A stretch of 64,000 nt of DNA. It comes from Aphanomyces cochlioides. Its lineage: Eukaryota; Oomycota; Saprolegniomycetes; Saprolegniales; Verrucalvaceae. Location: positions 496,001-560,000 of the forward strand of contig JAHQRK010000025.1 in NCBI GenBank assembly GCA_019828595.1. Direction: 5' to 3'. The notes below the pieces were generated by a model. That model ran no database searches. It was not told the DNA's origin and saw only the letters and a list, made by a program, of their open reading frames with translations. A program made the position numbers and the translations under genes. Shown here in pieces: positions 55,201 through 64,000 of the stretch (its first letter is position 1; the number at the start of each line of letters is the position of its first letter).

Positions 55201-55626
55201 TCTCTACGCACAAGTTTTGACAAGAACGCTGGCGAATACATACTACTCGTTCTGTGGGAAGGCCTCGAAGAACTCCAAGCATAATGGGAACGACTCAGCA
55301 AGCTCATGCGTGAATGTCCGGCAGTTGTGCAAGCGTATACGAAGACGATCAAGTCAAAGAAGATACGCGAAGCGCTTGAGGCTACAATGTAGTCGTGGAT
55401 CAAGACGAAGTCAAGAACGCAGCTGCTGCGATCCAGTCGTGGTGCGCGTTGAAGACAAGACGAAGCGAACATAGCTGCTGCTATCTAGTCGTGGTGCGCG
55501 TTGAAGTGAAGCGTTGATGCCGTGGTCGAGCCGTGGCTCAAGCTTATGGAAGAAGTGACGACTCTGTTGCAGCGATTTAGTCGTGGTTCAAGTCGAAGAC
55601 CAAGCATGTGTCCATTGGGGTGTGTG
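55201..55626. other. Retrotransposon 2, untranslated region before the 3' LTR
   Basis: Contains imperfect repeats of CAGTCGTGGTGCGCGTTGAAG (near 55432 and 55486) and GAAGACGATCAAG-like text. No coding function seen. Confidence 0.5.
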
Positions 55627-55933
55627 ATGTGTGCTGTGACGTTGTTAAGCCATGGTCAGCTGTATCACAGGCTCGTCCTCGTGGTGCTGCCGAGCGTGAA
55701 CCGCAGTTGAAGCGACGAAGGAGTTTCAAGATCAAGAGCCCCTGGTTTCAAGATAAAGGGTCACTGGTGAACCGACACGCTCAAGATAGAAGGAAAAGAC
55801 GTTCAAATGAAGATTGGATTCAAGTTGTTCATTATCTGCGGCCTACTGCCCAAGTCAATCAATTGCGTGTTCACGGGAGGCGGCATCTCCCCCATTTGGT
55901 TGTTTTAGCGGCGGCTTCGCGGAACATACTACA
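55627..55933 (+). repeat. 3' LTR of retrotransposon 2
   Basis: Begins ATGTGTGCTGTGACG and ends GGAACATACTACA. Slightly longer than the 5' LTR because of a small indel. Confidence 0.85.
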
Positions 55934-56329
55934 TTGACTGCGAATGCAATAGACTTTCCAGTTGTTGGAGATCGAACCGAGTCGCCATTACTAATTCGGT
56001 TGGACCAAGTTGCCACCTCTCCACGAGATATCAGATGATCCGTGTAGCAACCCTGCCAGACAGCACACAATCTTCTTGTCCTGATCCGAGCTGCAGTGTA
56101 TTGGCCTGAAAAACACATCAAATTTGATCGACGACCGTGATTTGTGTACATAGTCATTGCGACCTTGCAATTACAGTCGGGCGAGATATTGATCGGAACT
56201 TCTCGTGACGTTTTACTCTGTGCAAGACTGAATGAGTCCAATAGTCGTTGTAGATTTTGCAGTCGAGTCGTCGACGATGTTTCACTTGACATTTATCACC
56301 CGCGACGGTTTCAATATCCAATCCCCTTT

Positions 56330-56490
56330 GAAGTGAAATGTGTTTTTTTCTTGGAATGTTGAAAAAAGCTTTAAAAAAACTCCATCTTTTTATCCAATGA
56401 TTCATTGGATTAAATTATTTGCTTCATTATTCCATCCTATGTTATCATGAAATATTAAGCGTTGAATCGTAAGGGAAGTCCAGTGGGCGA
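56330..56490. repeat. AT-rich dispersed repeat fragment
   Basis: Matches the sequence near 39425-39560 (AACTCCATC, TTGCTTCATT, TGAAATATTAAGCGTTGA). It marks a truncated third copy of the unit preceding the PD-(D/E)XK-like gene. Confidence 0.65.
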
Positions 56491-56891
56491 CAGTAAAAGT
56501 GGTCCCATCGGAAATATACACATATTTTAATTTGATTATGCTGGAAGCTGTATGGGAATATTTTCAATTTGTGTCCAATGGGTGACAACGATTCATACAA
56601 CGATACTCATGTGGAAGAAGTTCTCGGTTTAGATGAAACCAGTGAAAGTGGCGACTTGTGATGATGGCCACCCTGATTTCCATCTTACCATCAGTACACA
56701 TTTATTCCGTCCTAGGCATCAATAGATATCATTGGTTGCTGTAAAATGACTGCCGTGGCAAGAATCACGTGTCTTCATTTGTGAACGTGTTGGCCACTCT
56801 GCTTGGCCATGTACAGTGGCTCTCAAAAGTCTACACCCCCTGGAAAATTTTGAGAAAATTTCACCTCCATGACACTACACATTACATCTAG

Positions 56892-57204
56892 ATGTGTGAA
56901 GTGGCTCGATCGTACACAAATGGAGACCGCAAGCAGCCCCTGAAGGAGTTCAAAGAATCGTCAATGAGCTCCAAGCTCTTTGCGAAGTCGAAGAATGTTC
57001 CATGGACCACGTGGTGGCGATGGTTAAAGAAAAAGGGACAACATTCTCAACTCCAAACAAGGCTTAAAGCACGCCACATTAGGTGGCCAAGGTGGGAAAG
57101 AGGTCATTTCGTTTACTAACACACTACTTGCATACATGAATCAAATGAGGGACGCGGAAAAACACTTGACGCACGCTCAAATGTAACTTATATGAAACTG
57201 TATC
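56892..57204 (+). pseudogene. pogo-like transposase, N-terminal part
   Basis: Encodes a helix-turn-helix (LKEFKESSMSSKLFAKSKNV, PWTTWWRWLKKKGQ). After a frame change it reads TLGGQGGKEVISFTNTLLAY and MRDAEKHLTHAQM. A further slip then leads into TYMKLY, which is cut by the LTR insertion at GTATC. The protein resumes at 60731. Confidence 0.8.
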
Positions 57205-57431
57205 TGTTCTCGGATCACGCCCGATCGCTCGAAGCCTAGCCTCACGTGCAACCCTATTGGATAGTGTGTGAGCTAGGTTAGGGTTATTTTGTATTGGTTA
57301 GGGGTGCAGTACTGCACCCCTAACCCTATGCATACACAAACCAATACAAAATAACCCTAACCTAGCTCACACACTATCCAATAGGGTTGCACGTGAGGCT
57401 AGGCTTGGCGATCGGGCGTGATCCGAGAACA
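57205..57431. repeat. 227-bp palindrome of inverted LTR starts
   Basis: Arms of about 95 bp, nearly identical (CTAGCCTCACGTGCAACCCT, GAGCTAGGTTAGGGTTATTT), flank a perfect 22-bp palindrome at 57300-57321 (AGGGGTGCAGT and its complement). A 17-bp block AACCCTATGCATACACA is present in one arm only. Confidence 0.9.
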
Positions 57432-57590
57432 CTTCCCCTCTACAAGGGGTGACCAAATTCTCGCTCCAAGTCTTCAACCATCTCGGATACACCATCTTCA
57501 TCTTCACGCGATCGAGTCCAGCCCCGAAACAGCACCGGCACATCTTCATAAATTGACCGCGCAGGCTGACTCCAGATCGTCGAGCCCCAA

Positions 57591-59952
57591 CTACTTGACC
57601 CTCAGTTGCCATTGACCATCGTTCATTCGCAGATCTTGGAGGTCTCCCACATAAAATCCATCATCACCATAAGCAATCTGGGCAACCAGATATTCATCAA
57701 CGTCACGCCCGCCTTCATGGTACAGGCGCAGTCGGCTTGAGTGATGGAGCGATCGCGCGCGTGGTGGCACCAACTGTTCGATTTCCATCAGATGGTCCGA
57801 TAGGACCTTAACCACACGGCAAGGTCCTTTCCAGCGCAGCGTTAGTTTGCCGGGATGTTGCACTGCCCGAGAGACCAGAACAAAATCGCCCACAGCGCAA
57901 AGTTTGCCGACTTCACCTCTCACTGGTTCTTCCGAGAGGCGCGCGCCTTCGCACTATTCCGATCAGCGATCGCCTTGACTTCCTTGTGCATTTTCTCCAA
58001 CGCGATCGAGAGATCTTCAATATGTTTCTTTGTCTCAGCCTTGACCCAGTCAATAGATCTTGTCTCTCCCAGATCGAGTCGTGCGATACCAGACACCGGC
58101 GGCGTTCCAGGTAAGCCAGTGAACGATCTCACAGGGGCTTCACCGCCGAGCCGATCGGATGGTTGGTTCAAAGCTGACTGCACCATCGGGAGCAAGCTTG
58201 GCCACTCGATTGCTTGCACTCGCATTTCGCTGCATAAAACCTTCATTGCTCGCACGATCAGGCGGTTGACAACCTCCACTGTCCCGTTCGCCCACGGACA
58301 GTGAGGTGTCACAAGGTGATGGTGTGCGCCGAACATACGACGCAAGGTGTCCACGATCTCGTTCTTGAAATGCGATCCGAAGTCGGAGACACATGTCTTC
58401 ACCACACCAAACATTCTGAACCATTCCATAAGTGCCGCGGCCGTGTCTGCCGCGGTAGCTGTGGTGCTCGAGCTTGCGCAGGAGCACTTGTTTAGCCACG
58501 CTAATGGGCTCGCTGCTCGCTCCATATGGTTGCAGGTTGACCGGCGCTGTGTTCAACAGCTCGACCGGAACGCCAGATGCAATAAGCGTTGAGACCAGAC
58601 CACCAGGTGCTAGCGACAGATCAGCCCCTGAGTCCAGTAACGACGCTGTGACAGGCAAAACACCTTCCACCAGGCACTGTAGGCCATCTCGGGACTCGTT
58701 CGCTCCCCTGGCGATCCTCTTGACACCCGATCGGGCGGCGCCTCGCGCGCGCTCAGCAACTAAGGCATTTGCATGCCCTTTCAACAGGGCAACGGCTTCG
58801 TCCTTGGTAACGTCTGGGCAGTCACGCACCATGTGATCTGGTGACTTGAACTTGAGACAACCCATCTTTGACCCCTGAGCGGGCACGCTCGGTACAAACG
58901 TTGTCCTCTGGGTAGGCGGCGAGGCTGATCGGGTGATCGGATGATCGCCCGATCGCGATCGCGTGGACTTCGCAGACTCAAATCTCACCACCGGTTTGCT
59001 CGCAGGCTTCTCATCTTCATAGCCAACGTATCGCTCCTGGCCGATCGCGTACTCGCGCAGCCACATCACAAATCGGTACATATCCTTCTTGAGCGGCTTG
59101 TTTCGTGACAGCGCCATCTGCTCCGTCACCGCTCGGTGTAGCGAAGCAGGCTTGATCGCGTCTGTGATGATCTTGACAACAGCCGCACCTTCTTCGCGTA
59201 AAATCCATTCTTGCCGATCGCGTCGTAGTGCGGTCGACATATTGTCGAGCATTCGCCCGATCCGAGAGTCGGCGTCCGTTATCGACATATCAAACACAAC
59301 CGCAGCCGCTATCCGCTTCTTCAAAGTTTCAAGCGCGCGTGGGTCCACATCATAGGCAAGCTTGAACCACGCGATCCACTCGCCTTCAGTCACTTCATCG
59401 GGTTCCTTCCCCATGTCCCATTCAGCTACACGGTGCTTCGTCGCAGGCTCAATGCACGCACTCATAGGCATAATGAAGGCCGAACTCCGTTCGCGGTAAG
59501 AGCATTCGTTTGGCAGATGTACATATTGTACACTGACATAAACGCGCGCCGCTCTTCTTTTGTTGATCCTTTGAACGTCGGGTTCTTCTGGAGCGCGGGT
59601 GCGTTTAGCATAAATCCATCGCCTTGGCCAATATCGACATCTTCATATGAGTCGTCCACGCCGTCAGGCGCGCTGTCGCCAGGCGTTCCAAAAGGGTATC
59701 GCGCGGGTTTACTGTCCCATGTTTCGTCAACGGCCGGCGGCCTTGTGGCGATCGAAACAGCCGCTTCACCGGCGGTACGTTTTGGTGTCGTCCACGATCT
59801 TCCATGGGACCCATGTCCTGTGATGCAGCGATCGGGCTCGCAGATCGATTCGAGCGCGATCGTGGCCCCGCATCAGTCGTTTCGTCTCGGTCGCTTCCCG
59901 GGAGCTCCAAGTTCACTCCGTGTACGTCTTGCCCTGTCATAGGGTTCTCCAT
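57591..59952 (-). pseudogene. Gypsy 3 gag-protease-integrase remnant (RT deleted)
   Basis: Gag starts at ATG 59952 (MENPMTGQDV), slips frame near 59700 (FMLNAPALQKNPTFKGSTKE) and runs to a zinc knuckle (CLKFKSPDHMVRDCP). The protease follows with active-site DSGA in VTASLLDSGADLSLAP. Near 58480 it jumps directly into the integrase core (D in CVSDFGSHFKNE, E in WANGTVEVVNRLIVRA), so RT, RNase H and the N-terminal integrase are missing. The C-terminal integrase domain (LVSRAVQHPGKLTLRWKGPC) occupies 57923-57591 in another frame. Codon positions rich in GATCG give an unusual look (many CGATCG motifs). Confidence 0.88.
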
Positions 59953-59995
59953 GTTCGTCAGCTAGCTTGTCCAAAAGACAGCTAAAGAATTCTTT

Positions 59996-60730
59996 GTTGT
60001 CTCCGCCGGCGCTCAAGACCAGCTACCGAGTACTCGGCACTCGGAAATTTCACACTTCTCAAATGCCACCCCTAGCGTTTTACCACAGTGAAATGAAGTG
60101 TGATGAGGTTCTTAAGCAGCGTCTTCGCTTTCCTTGTCGTCCTTGTCTTGACGGATGTATTGGCGGCGAGCCATACGGACCAACTTGGGAAGATCGCGGC
60201 GATCCACGTCGACCAACGTCGAGTCGACATACGAACGCCGACATACAGCGTCAGTAGTATGGACAGCAATCTTCGCTCGGTGGGACGTATCCCATGGACT
60301 ACCCTAACCGCGACACCCCACACACATGACTCGACGGGAAGACCCAACCTCGGTGAACCCAACACAAAAACACATAGGATAACAAAGTGTTTGTTAACAA
60401 GTTGAGCTCGACGTGTGCGATGAGGTTCTTATGCAGCGTCTTCGCTTTCCTTGTCGTCCTTGTCTTGACGGATGTATTGGAGGCGAGCCATACGGACCAA
60501 CTTGGGAAGATCGCGGCGATCCACGTCGACCAACGTCGAGTCGACATACGAACGCAACGTGGGGTCTTCGTGGAAGGTGAAATGTGGCGCATAAATGTAG
60601 ACGGGGTGGGAAGGACGATGGTCACGGAAGGCGGCCATGTCACGTCGAGCGTGTTCTTGGGACGACTCGGTTATGGATTTGTCACCGTCGTGAGTACGGT
60701 AGCTGGTCTTGAGCGCCGGCGGAGACAACA
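59996..60730. repeat. LTR/junction region with 145-bp direct duplication
   Basis: 60097-60240 and 60415-60555 are about 97% identical direct repeats (GCGTCTTCGCTTTCCTTGTC to GAGTCGACATACGAACG). On the minus strand both read SYVDSTLVDVDRRDLPKLVR followed by QDKDDKESEDAA and a stop. That looks like the C-terminus of an unrecognised protein; the second copy opens back to about 60730 (HDGDKSITESSQEHARRDMA). The 35-bp LTR end occurs inverted at 59995-60028 and 60695-60730. Confidence 0.65.
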
Positions 60731-61642
60731 GTATCACAAGGAGTGGTTACGTGACTATCTCCAAGGAAAAAAGAATGAATCAACTGCTTATCGTAGTCTA
60801 TTCAGACTATGCCAACGATTTTCCGAGAGACATGGCTTCTCACAACGTGTGCCGTGCTTCACCAAAATACCCCCGCTGAGATGGAAGCTCAACAAGCCTC
60901 ATTTGCCAAGACGTTTTGGGCTACATGCAGTCATTTCACCCCAGATATGAGAATCAATGTTGACGAAACAGCGGTCCATTATGATATGCCGCCAATCAAG
61001 ACGCTGGCTAGAAAAGGTGGATCATCGAAAGTGGATACACCCCAAAAACACTCTGACCGCATCCCTGCAGTGCTGTCTGTACGATCAAATGGTATGTAGT
61101 GCTTCTCATTGTGTCGGTTTTAATCTACACTTAGATGAAAAACTTCCAATTTTGTTTATATTGAAAGGTGCTCCTGGTGGTCAAATTGACCGTTTCGAGA
61201 TGCCGAAGTACCCTCCTGGACATATTTATATCGTCCAGGAGAATGCATGGATGGATGCCCGAGTTTGGGCGATATATCTGCGAGAATTGCTACTGTTTCA
61301 AATTTGTTGTTCTCTGCGCTTGAGTCCTTGCCCAAGTGCCCTACCAGCGTTCTCCAACCTCTTGATGTTGGTGTTATAGGTCCGCTTAAGAGCAGACTGC
61401 GCTACATTTGGCTTTTTGACGACCCAGTATTCACGGCTTCTGACAAAAGAATGGCTATGGAACAGCGAACTATCAAGGCGTGGGAAGAAATGTCAAATGA
61501 CACCATCAAATCTTCGTTCTGCAAAGCAATCAATTCCCAAATCACACGTCATAGAATTGTAAATCCGACCAACTTATTCGACTCGGTCGTCTACACTTTC
61601 ATTGGGCCAATAGATGTCTTGAATGGACAAATCACAATGTGA
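60731..61642 (+). pseudogene. pogo-like transposase, catalytic part
   Basis: Continues the interrupted protein: HKEWLRDYLQGKKNEST, SLFRLCQRFSERHGFSQRV. It slips frame near 60850, then carries the first catalytic Asp in NVDETAVHYDMPP and the SSKVDTPQKHSDR motif. A 42-bp GT-AG intron fits at about 61094-61134, followed by LPILFILKGAPGGQIDR. After YLRELL about 40 aa are lost, including the second catalytic Asp. The sequence resumes in another frame with SVLQPLDVGVIGPLKSRLR. Inactive. Confidence 0.8.
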
Positions 61643-61750
61643 ATTTAGCAGAAATGTCAATTAAATTTGAGTATGATTTCAACATCAATAATATAATTAA
61701 CCATACAAGTTTCTATATATTAATTCAACGACATGGGGCCACTTTTACTG

Positions 61751-62870
61751 ACTCATCTTGAGAAATCGTGCCAAAAGTACTTGTTAATTGGACAAATATG
61801 CTCAAATACTACCAATGAAATATTCCCATGTCCTTTTTAAGTTCATGCATGTTCTGCAGAGATGATAATGAACACTGAGTCGCGTGGATATGGTTGCCAC
61901 ATCTATTCCATGCACATTGGGGTGCTTGACAAATACTATTGTTATTTTCAATAACACCTATGGTACTTGTGATTACAGTGTGTCAGTGACAGAGCCTCAA
62001 GGCTCAATTGCAGTGTCATGTCACCCTCTCCATTAAATCGCATAGCGTACTAAATGAAACTAGTGTGATTCAATACTAGTGTCATTTGTTTGGTGATGTT
62101 AAGCAAAGTATGCTGGTGAGTTTTATTGGGGGGACAATTCATCGAAGTCAACGTCCGCAGAGACACATACATCCCCTTTTCGAGTAAAAAATGTCGAGCA
62201 CGACTGTGCAAGGATTTGAGCACATGCCATCAGGTCGTGCATGGATTCAAATCCAATGCGGATTACGCAGAGAGATGTAGCATTGTTGATGACACCACGT
62301 TGTATATGACACGAGAAATACATTCATTATATAGTATGCATCTTGTTTTACCTAAGATGCGATCCCATGCGATTGCGGCGTAGGATTCTCTAGCTTGGTG
62401 AATAAACCGTTGGTAGAATAGCATGGGAGCTGCATTCAAAAGCTCAGTTGAAGCATGATGCCTCCTAAACTGGCGAGTTTTAGCCAATCAGCTGCCGTGC
62501 CAAAGATTTTGGCAACGATTTTCGTTTCTCACTCGAGAAATTTATTCAATACATCTTCAAGAATATAATCATGAGATACTAGTATCTTTCAGGAAGTCAA
62601 AAAGTGAACAAAATATTGGCACGATTCCATATAGTGACACTTATAATTGGCACGATTTGCAGAGTCTGTTGCGTCCATTGTCAATGAAATTGTCCGGAAA
62701 ACAGAACTACCTTGGTTTAGTGTCCCAATGTCACTATGACAAGGATTTTGTATGTTTTTCTTGGAGCATGTGGCAAGTTTCTTGAAAAATAACAGAATTT
62801 GCAGTTAGAAAAATCCTCTAAAAATTTGTTTTGAAGAAACTTTGAAAAAACCTACATTAATTTCAAAAAA
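61751..62870. other. Intergenic; unrecognised minus-strand frames at 62123-62487
   Basis: Two overlapping minus-strand frames (RFIHQARESYAAIAWDRILG and MACAQILAQSCSTFFTRKGD, ending FDELSPQ) may be pieces of one decayed protein. No family recognised. From 62740 the sequence becomes the AT-rich leader of the next gene. Confidence 0.4.
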
Positions 62871-62930
62871 CCTGTGGATGGTTTTTATAGATATTTTGAT
62901 TTCCCTCAAGGAGACAGGACGCAGAATTCG

Positions 62931-63761
62931 ATGAGTGTCGCATGTCATGGCGACGGGGAATCGTTTTGTGCACTACCAACTCAGAATATGGTGGTTCGAA
63001 GCATCAACGGCCGCATCAAGAAGATGGATATGAAGGAAGTTGAAGCCTATTTGATGTCTCCCGCGCGTCCTGAGACGGATCCTGGTGTTTTTGTCTGTGA
63101 TGTCTCATTTGAAGATTGGAAACGATATGTGAAGTCGGACCATCAAGCGCTTGTGTCGCGTGCCATGGCTTGGAACGATGGCAAGATTTACATTGTCGAA
63201 TTGCCTGGAGGAATGCACGAATGTTTCTCCCGCGATCTAGATCTCGCTGTGATGGCTGCAACTCATACGAGCAATGTGCATTTGCATTCCCGTGGATCAG
63301 GATACGTTGACATTCGTGAACACATCGAACCGGATTCCAGCTTTGGTCCTGCTCCTGGCATTGGTGCGGCTCCGCCAAATGGTTTTAGCTGGTTTGAGTA
63401 TCACACGTTGAAAGTGGAAGTGGGCGTGTCAAGAACTTGGCCTCAATTAGATGCGAAAGCAGTTGACTGGAGCCGTTTTCCTGGAGTGGAATACATTCTC
63501 CTCATCTATCTTTCCCCCGCTCTGCAAGTGTGCCAGTACAAGCTGCATTCAGTGGTTAATGGCGCCCTAGTCCCACCGGCTATGGCTCGGATACCAATTG
63601 TCAATCCAACCAATATTGTTTTGGATTCGCGTCGCCTTTTAGGGCTTCCAGCGCATGTACCAATTCCAGCCAACTTCACGGCCCCCAATCTAACGATTGA
63701 TTTGTTTCCGCTCGTGCAGAGGATGAGCATCCTTTTTAACGCGGAGTTAGGAGATGCATGA
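62931..63761 (+). CDS. Possible PD-(D/E)XK (Uma2-like) fold protein, intact copy
   Basis: An open frame from 62874; the first ATG is 62931 and MVVRSING at 62988 is an alternative. About 277 aa. The pattern EPDSSFGPAP, then TLKVEVGVSRTW, then a Lys in DAKAVDWSRFPGVEYILLIY resembles the D...ExG...K...GV-E-Y arrangement of Uma2-type PD-(D/E)XK nucleases. This is inference from spacing only. No signal peptide. Two broken relatives lie at 8.7-9.5 kb and 39.6-39.8 kb, each with similar AT-rich leaders, so the gene moves or duplicates with its flanks. Function unknown; it could also be a pseudoenzyme. Confidence 0.6.
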   Translation: MSVACHGDGESFCALPTQNMVVRSINGRIKKMDMKEVEAYLMSPARPETDPGVFVCDVSFEDWKRYVKSDHQALVSRAMAWNDGKIYIVELPGGMHECFSRDLDLAVMAATHTSNVHLHSRGSGYVDIREHIEPDSSFGPAPGIGAAPPNGFSWFEYHTLKVEVGVSRTWPQLDAKAVDWSRFPGVEYILLIYLSPALQVCQYKLHSVVNGALVPPAMARIPIVNPTNIVLDSRRLLGLPAHVPIPANFTAPNLTIDLFPLVQRMSILFNAELGDA

Positions 63762-64000
63762 GTGTGCTTTTGCCGTCGTTTGAACTTTATTAACAAAAAA
63801 ATCCTACATTTCTCCGAAATCGTGAATGTTGTGAGACTTCTTGACACGAGTTTTCCAGTTAATGCATCATTGTCGCTCCCATTAACGTCATCGAAATAGA
63901 ATAATCTCGTAGTCTTGATTGGAAGTGGAGAGGTACCTTCCCAGAATTGCATCAGGATGCGAATACAGCACAGAGACCAAAAGGATAAGCCAAGCTTCGA
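63762..64000. repeat. 3' flank of the repeated gene, shared with 9469-9840
   Basis: The same ordered blocks as after copy 1 (AATCGTGAATGTTGTGAG, CCAAAAGGATAA). The repeat runs past the window edge. Confidence 0.75.

Larger units (their letters stand above)
51118..55933 (+). mobile_element. LTR retrotransposon 2 (Gypsy type, internally deleted)
   Basis: LTRs at 51118-51412 and 55627-55933 share long identical stretches (e.g. CAGCTGTATCACAGGCTCG to GAACATACTACA). The 5' copy lacks about 11 bp near its start. GACTG lies just before the left LTR (51113-51117) and again 2 bp after the right LTR (55936-55940), the likely target duplication. Gag, zinc knuckle, aspartic-protease region, RT and the integrase C-terminus are readable. 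RNase H and the integrase core are missing. Confidence 0.88.
50620..56190. repeat. Segmental duplication, unit 2 (split by an LTR element)
   Basis: 50620-51115 and 55936-56190 together correspond to 48466-49145. The LTR retroelement lies exactly between the two matching halves. It therefore inserted after the duplication. Confidence 0.75.
57205..60730. mobile_element. LTR unit (TSD GTATC) containing an oppositely oriented Gypsy remnant
   Basis: The outer ends are a plus-oriented LTR start, TGTTCTCGGATCACG (57205), and LTR end, GCGGAGACAACA (60730), flanked by GTATC at 57200-57204 and 60731-60735. Inside, a minus-strand Gypsy remnant has its own LTR start at 57431 (after the polypurine AGAGGGGAAG) and LTR end at 59995. 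So LTR ends face each other as inverted copies at both junctions. The likely history is insertion of one family member into another in opposite orientation, with later loss of LTR parts. Confidence 0.75.
56491..61750. mobile_element. pogo-like (DDE_1) transposon split by nested LTR insertion
   Basis: An outer inverted pair CAGTAAAAGTGGTCCCAT (56491) and ATGGGGCCACTTTTACTG (ending 61750) brackets the region. A second Tc1/pogo-type end, ACAGTGGCTCTCAAAAGTCT, lies at 56812 just before the transposase and has no visible partner, so the true left end is uncertain. The transposase is cut at 57204, with its remainder after 60730. The GTATC flanking the inner LTR unit shows that the interruption was an insertion. 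Confidence 0.7.

Noticed and set aside
57240..57370. GGTTAGGGTTA text as telomeric repeat
   Set aside because: Only one or two TTAGGG-like units occur, inside an inverted LTR sequence; not a telomere array.
60387..60950. 187-aa plus-strand ORF with a signal-like start joined to transposase sequence
   Set aside because: It crosses the LTR end at 60730 and the target duplication, so its first part is LTR/junction DNA, not a real N-terminus.

Overview
The window looks like a stretch of oomycete nuclear genome, most likely Saprolegniales and perhaps Aphanomyces. The evidence is many 40-55 bp GT-AG introns, START-FYVE and SLC43-like genes, and ankyrin genes built from GHLEVVKFLHxxRxEGCTT-type repeats. 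The transposon mix also fits: PIF/Harbinger, pogo/Tigger, hAT, Crypton and chromodomain Gypsy. The species call is inference; no rRNA or marker gene is present. No credible bacterial operon, CRISPR array or plain tRNA gene was seen.

Layout. 0.3-2.7 kb: a PIF/Harbinger element bounded by TIRs and a 3-bp duplication. 2.9-7.7 kb: an intact leucine-rich-repeat membrane protein gene with one LRR per exon, a damaged second copy whose last exon now lies inverted 0.9 kb away, an unknown ORF and a second Harbinger transposase with one nonsense codon. 8.6-13.2 kb: a broken copy of a possible PD-(D/E)XK-fold gene (intact copy at 62.9 kb), a frameshifted DJ-1/PfpI gene and an F-box/LRR gene. 13.2-16.7 kb: AT-rich, with a tyrosine recombinase relic. 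16.7-20.4 kb: a START-FYVE gene cut short by a tandem duplication, and a decayed SLC43-like transporter. 20.8-26.5 kb: a Gypsy element with 263-bp LTRs, a TTGAG target duplication and a long antisense reading frame before its 3' LTR. 27-33 kb: a small hAT-derived element, a pogo/Tigger element and a Crypton. 33.1-35.1 kb: a giant near-perfect palindrome (foldback element). 35.1-39 kb: a zinc-finger/SET gene with a homopolymer frameshift, an arginine-rich minisatellite and a hAT transposase with an in-frame repeat insertion. 39.6-50.2 kb: an ankyrin gene cluster (two intact, two broken, one fragment) around an AIDA homologue with four exons. 51-56 kb: a second, internally deleted LTR retroelement inside a segmental duplication. 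56.5-61.8 kb: a pogo-like element split by an LTR element that itself holds an oppositely oriented Gypsy remnant. 62.9-63.8 kb: the intact copy of the repeated PD-(D/E)XK-like gene.

Probable working host genes are few: the LRR membrane protein, the F-box/LRR protein, the START-FYVE protein (truncated), AIDA, two ankyrin proteins and perhaps the 62.9 kb gene. Most of the rest is mobile DNA of several ages, nested and mutually rearranged. The features least explained by known classes are the antisense frame inside the first Gypsy, the four-fold nested palindrome, and the LRR protein tail made of A-[IM]-P-V repeats.
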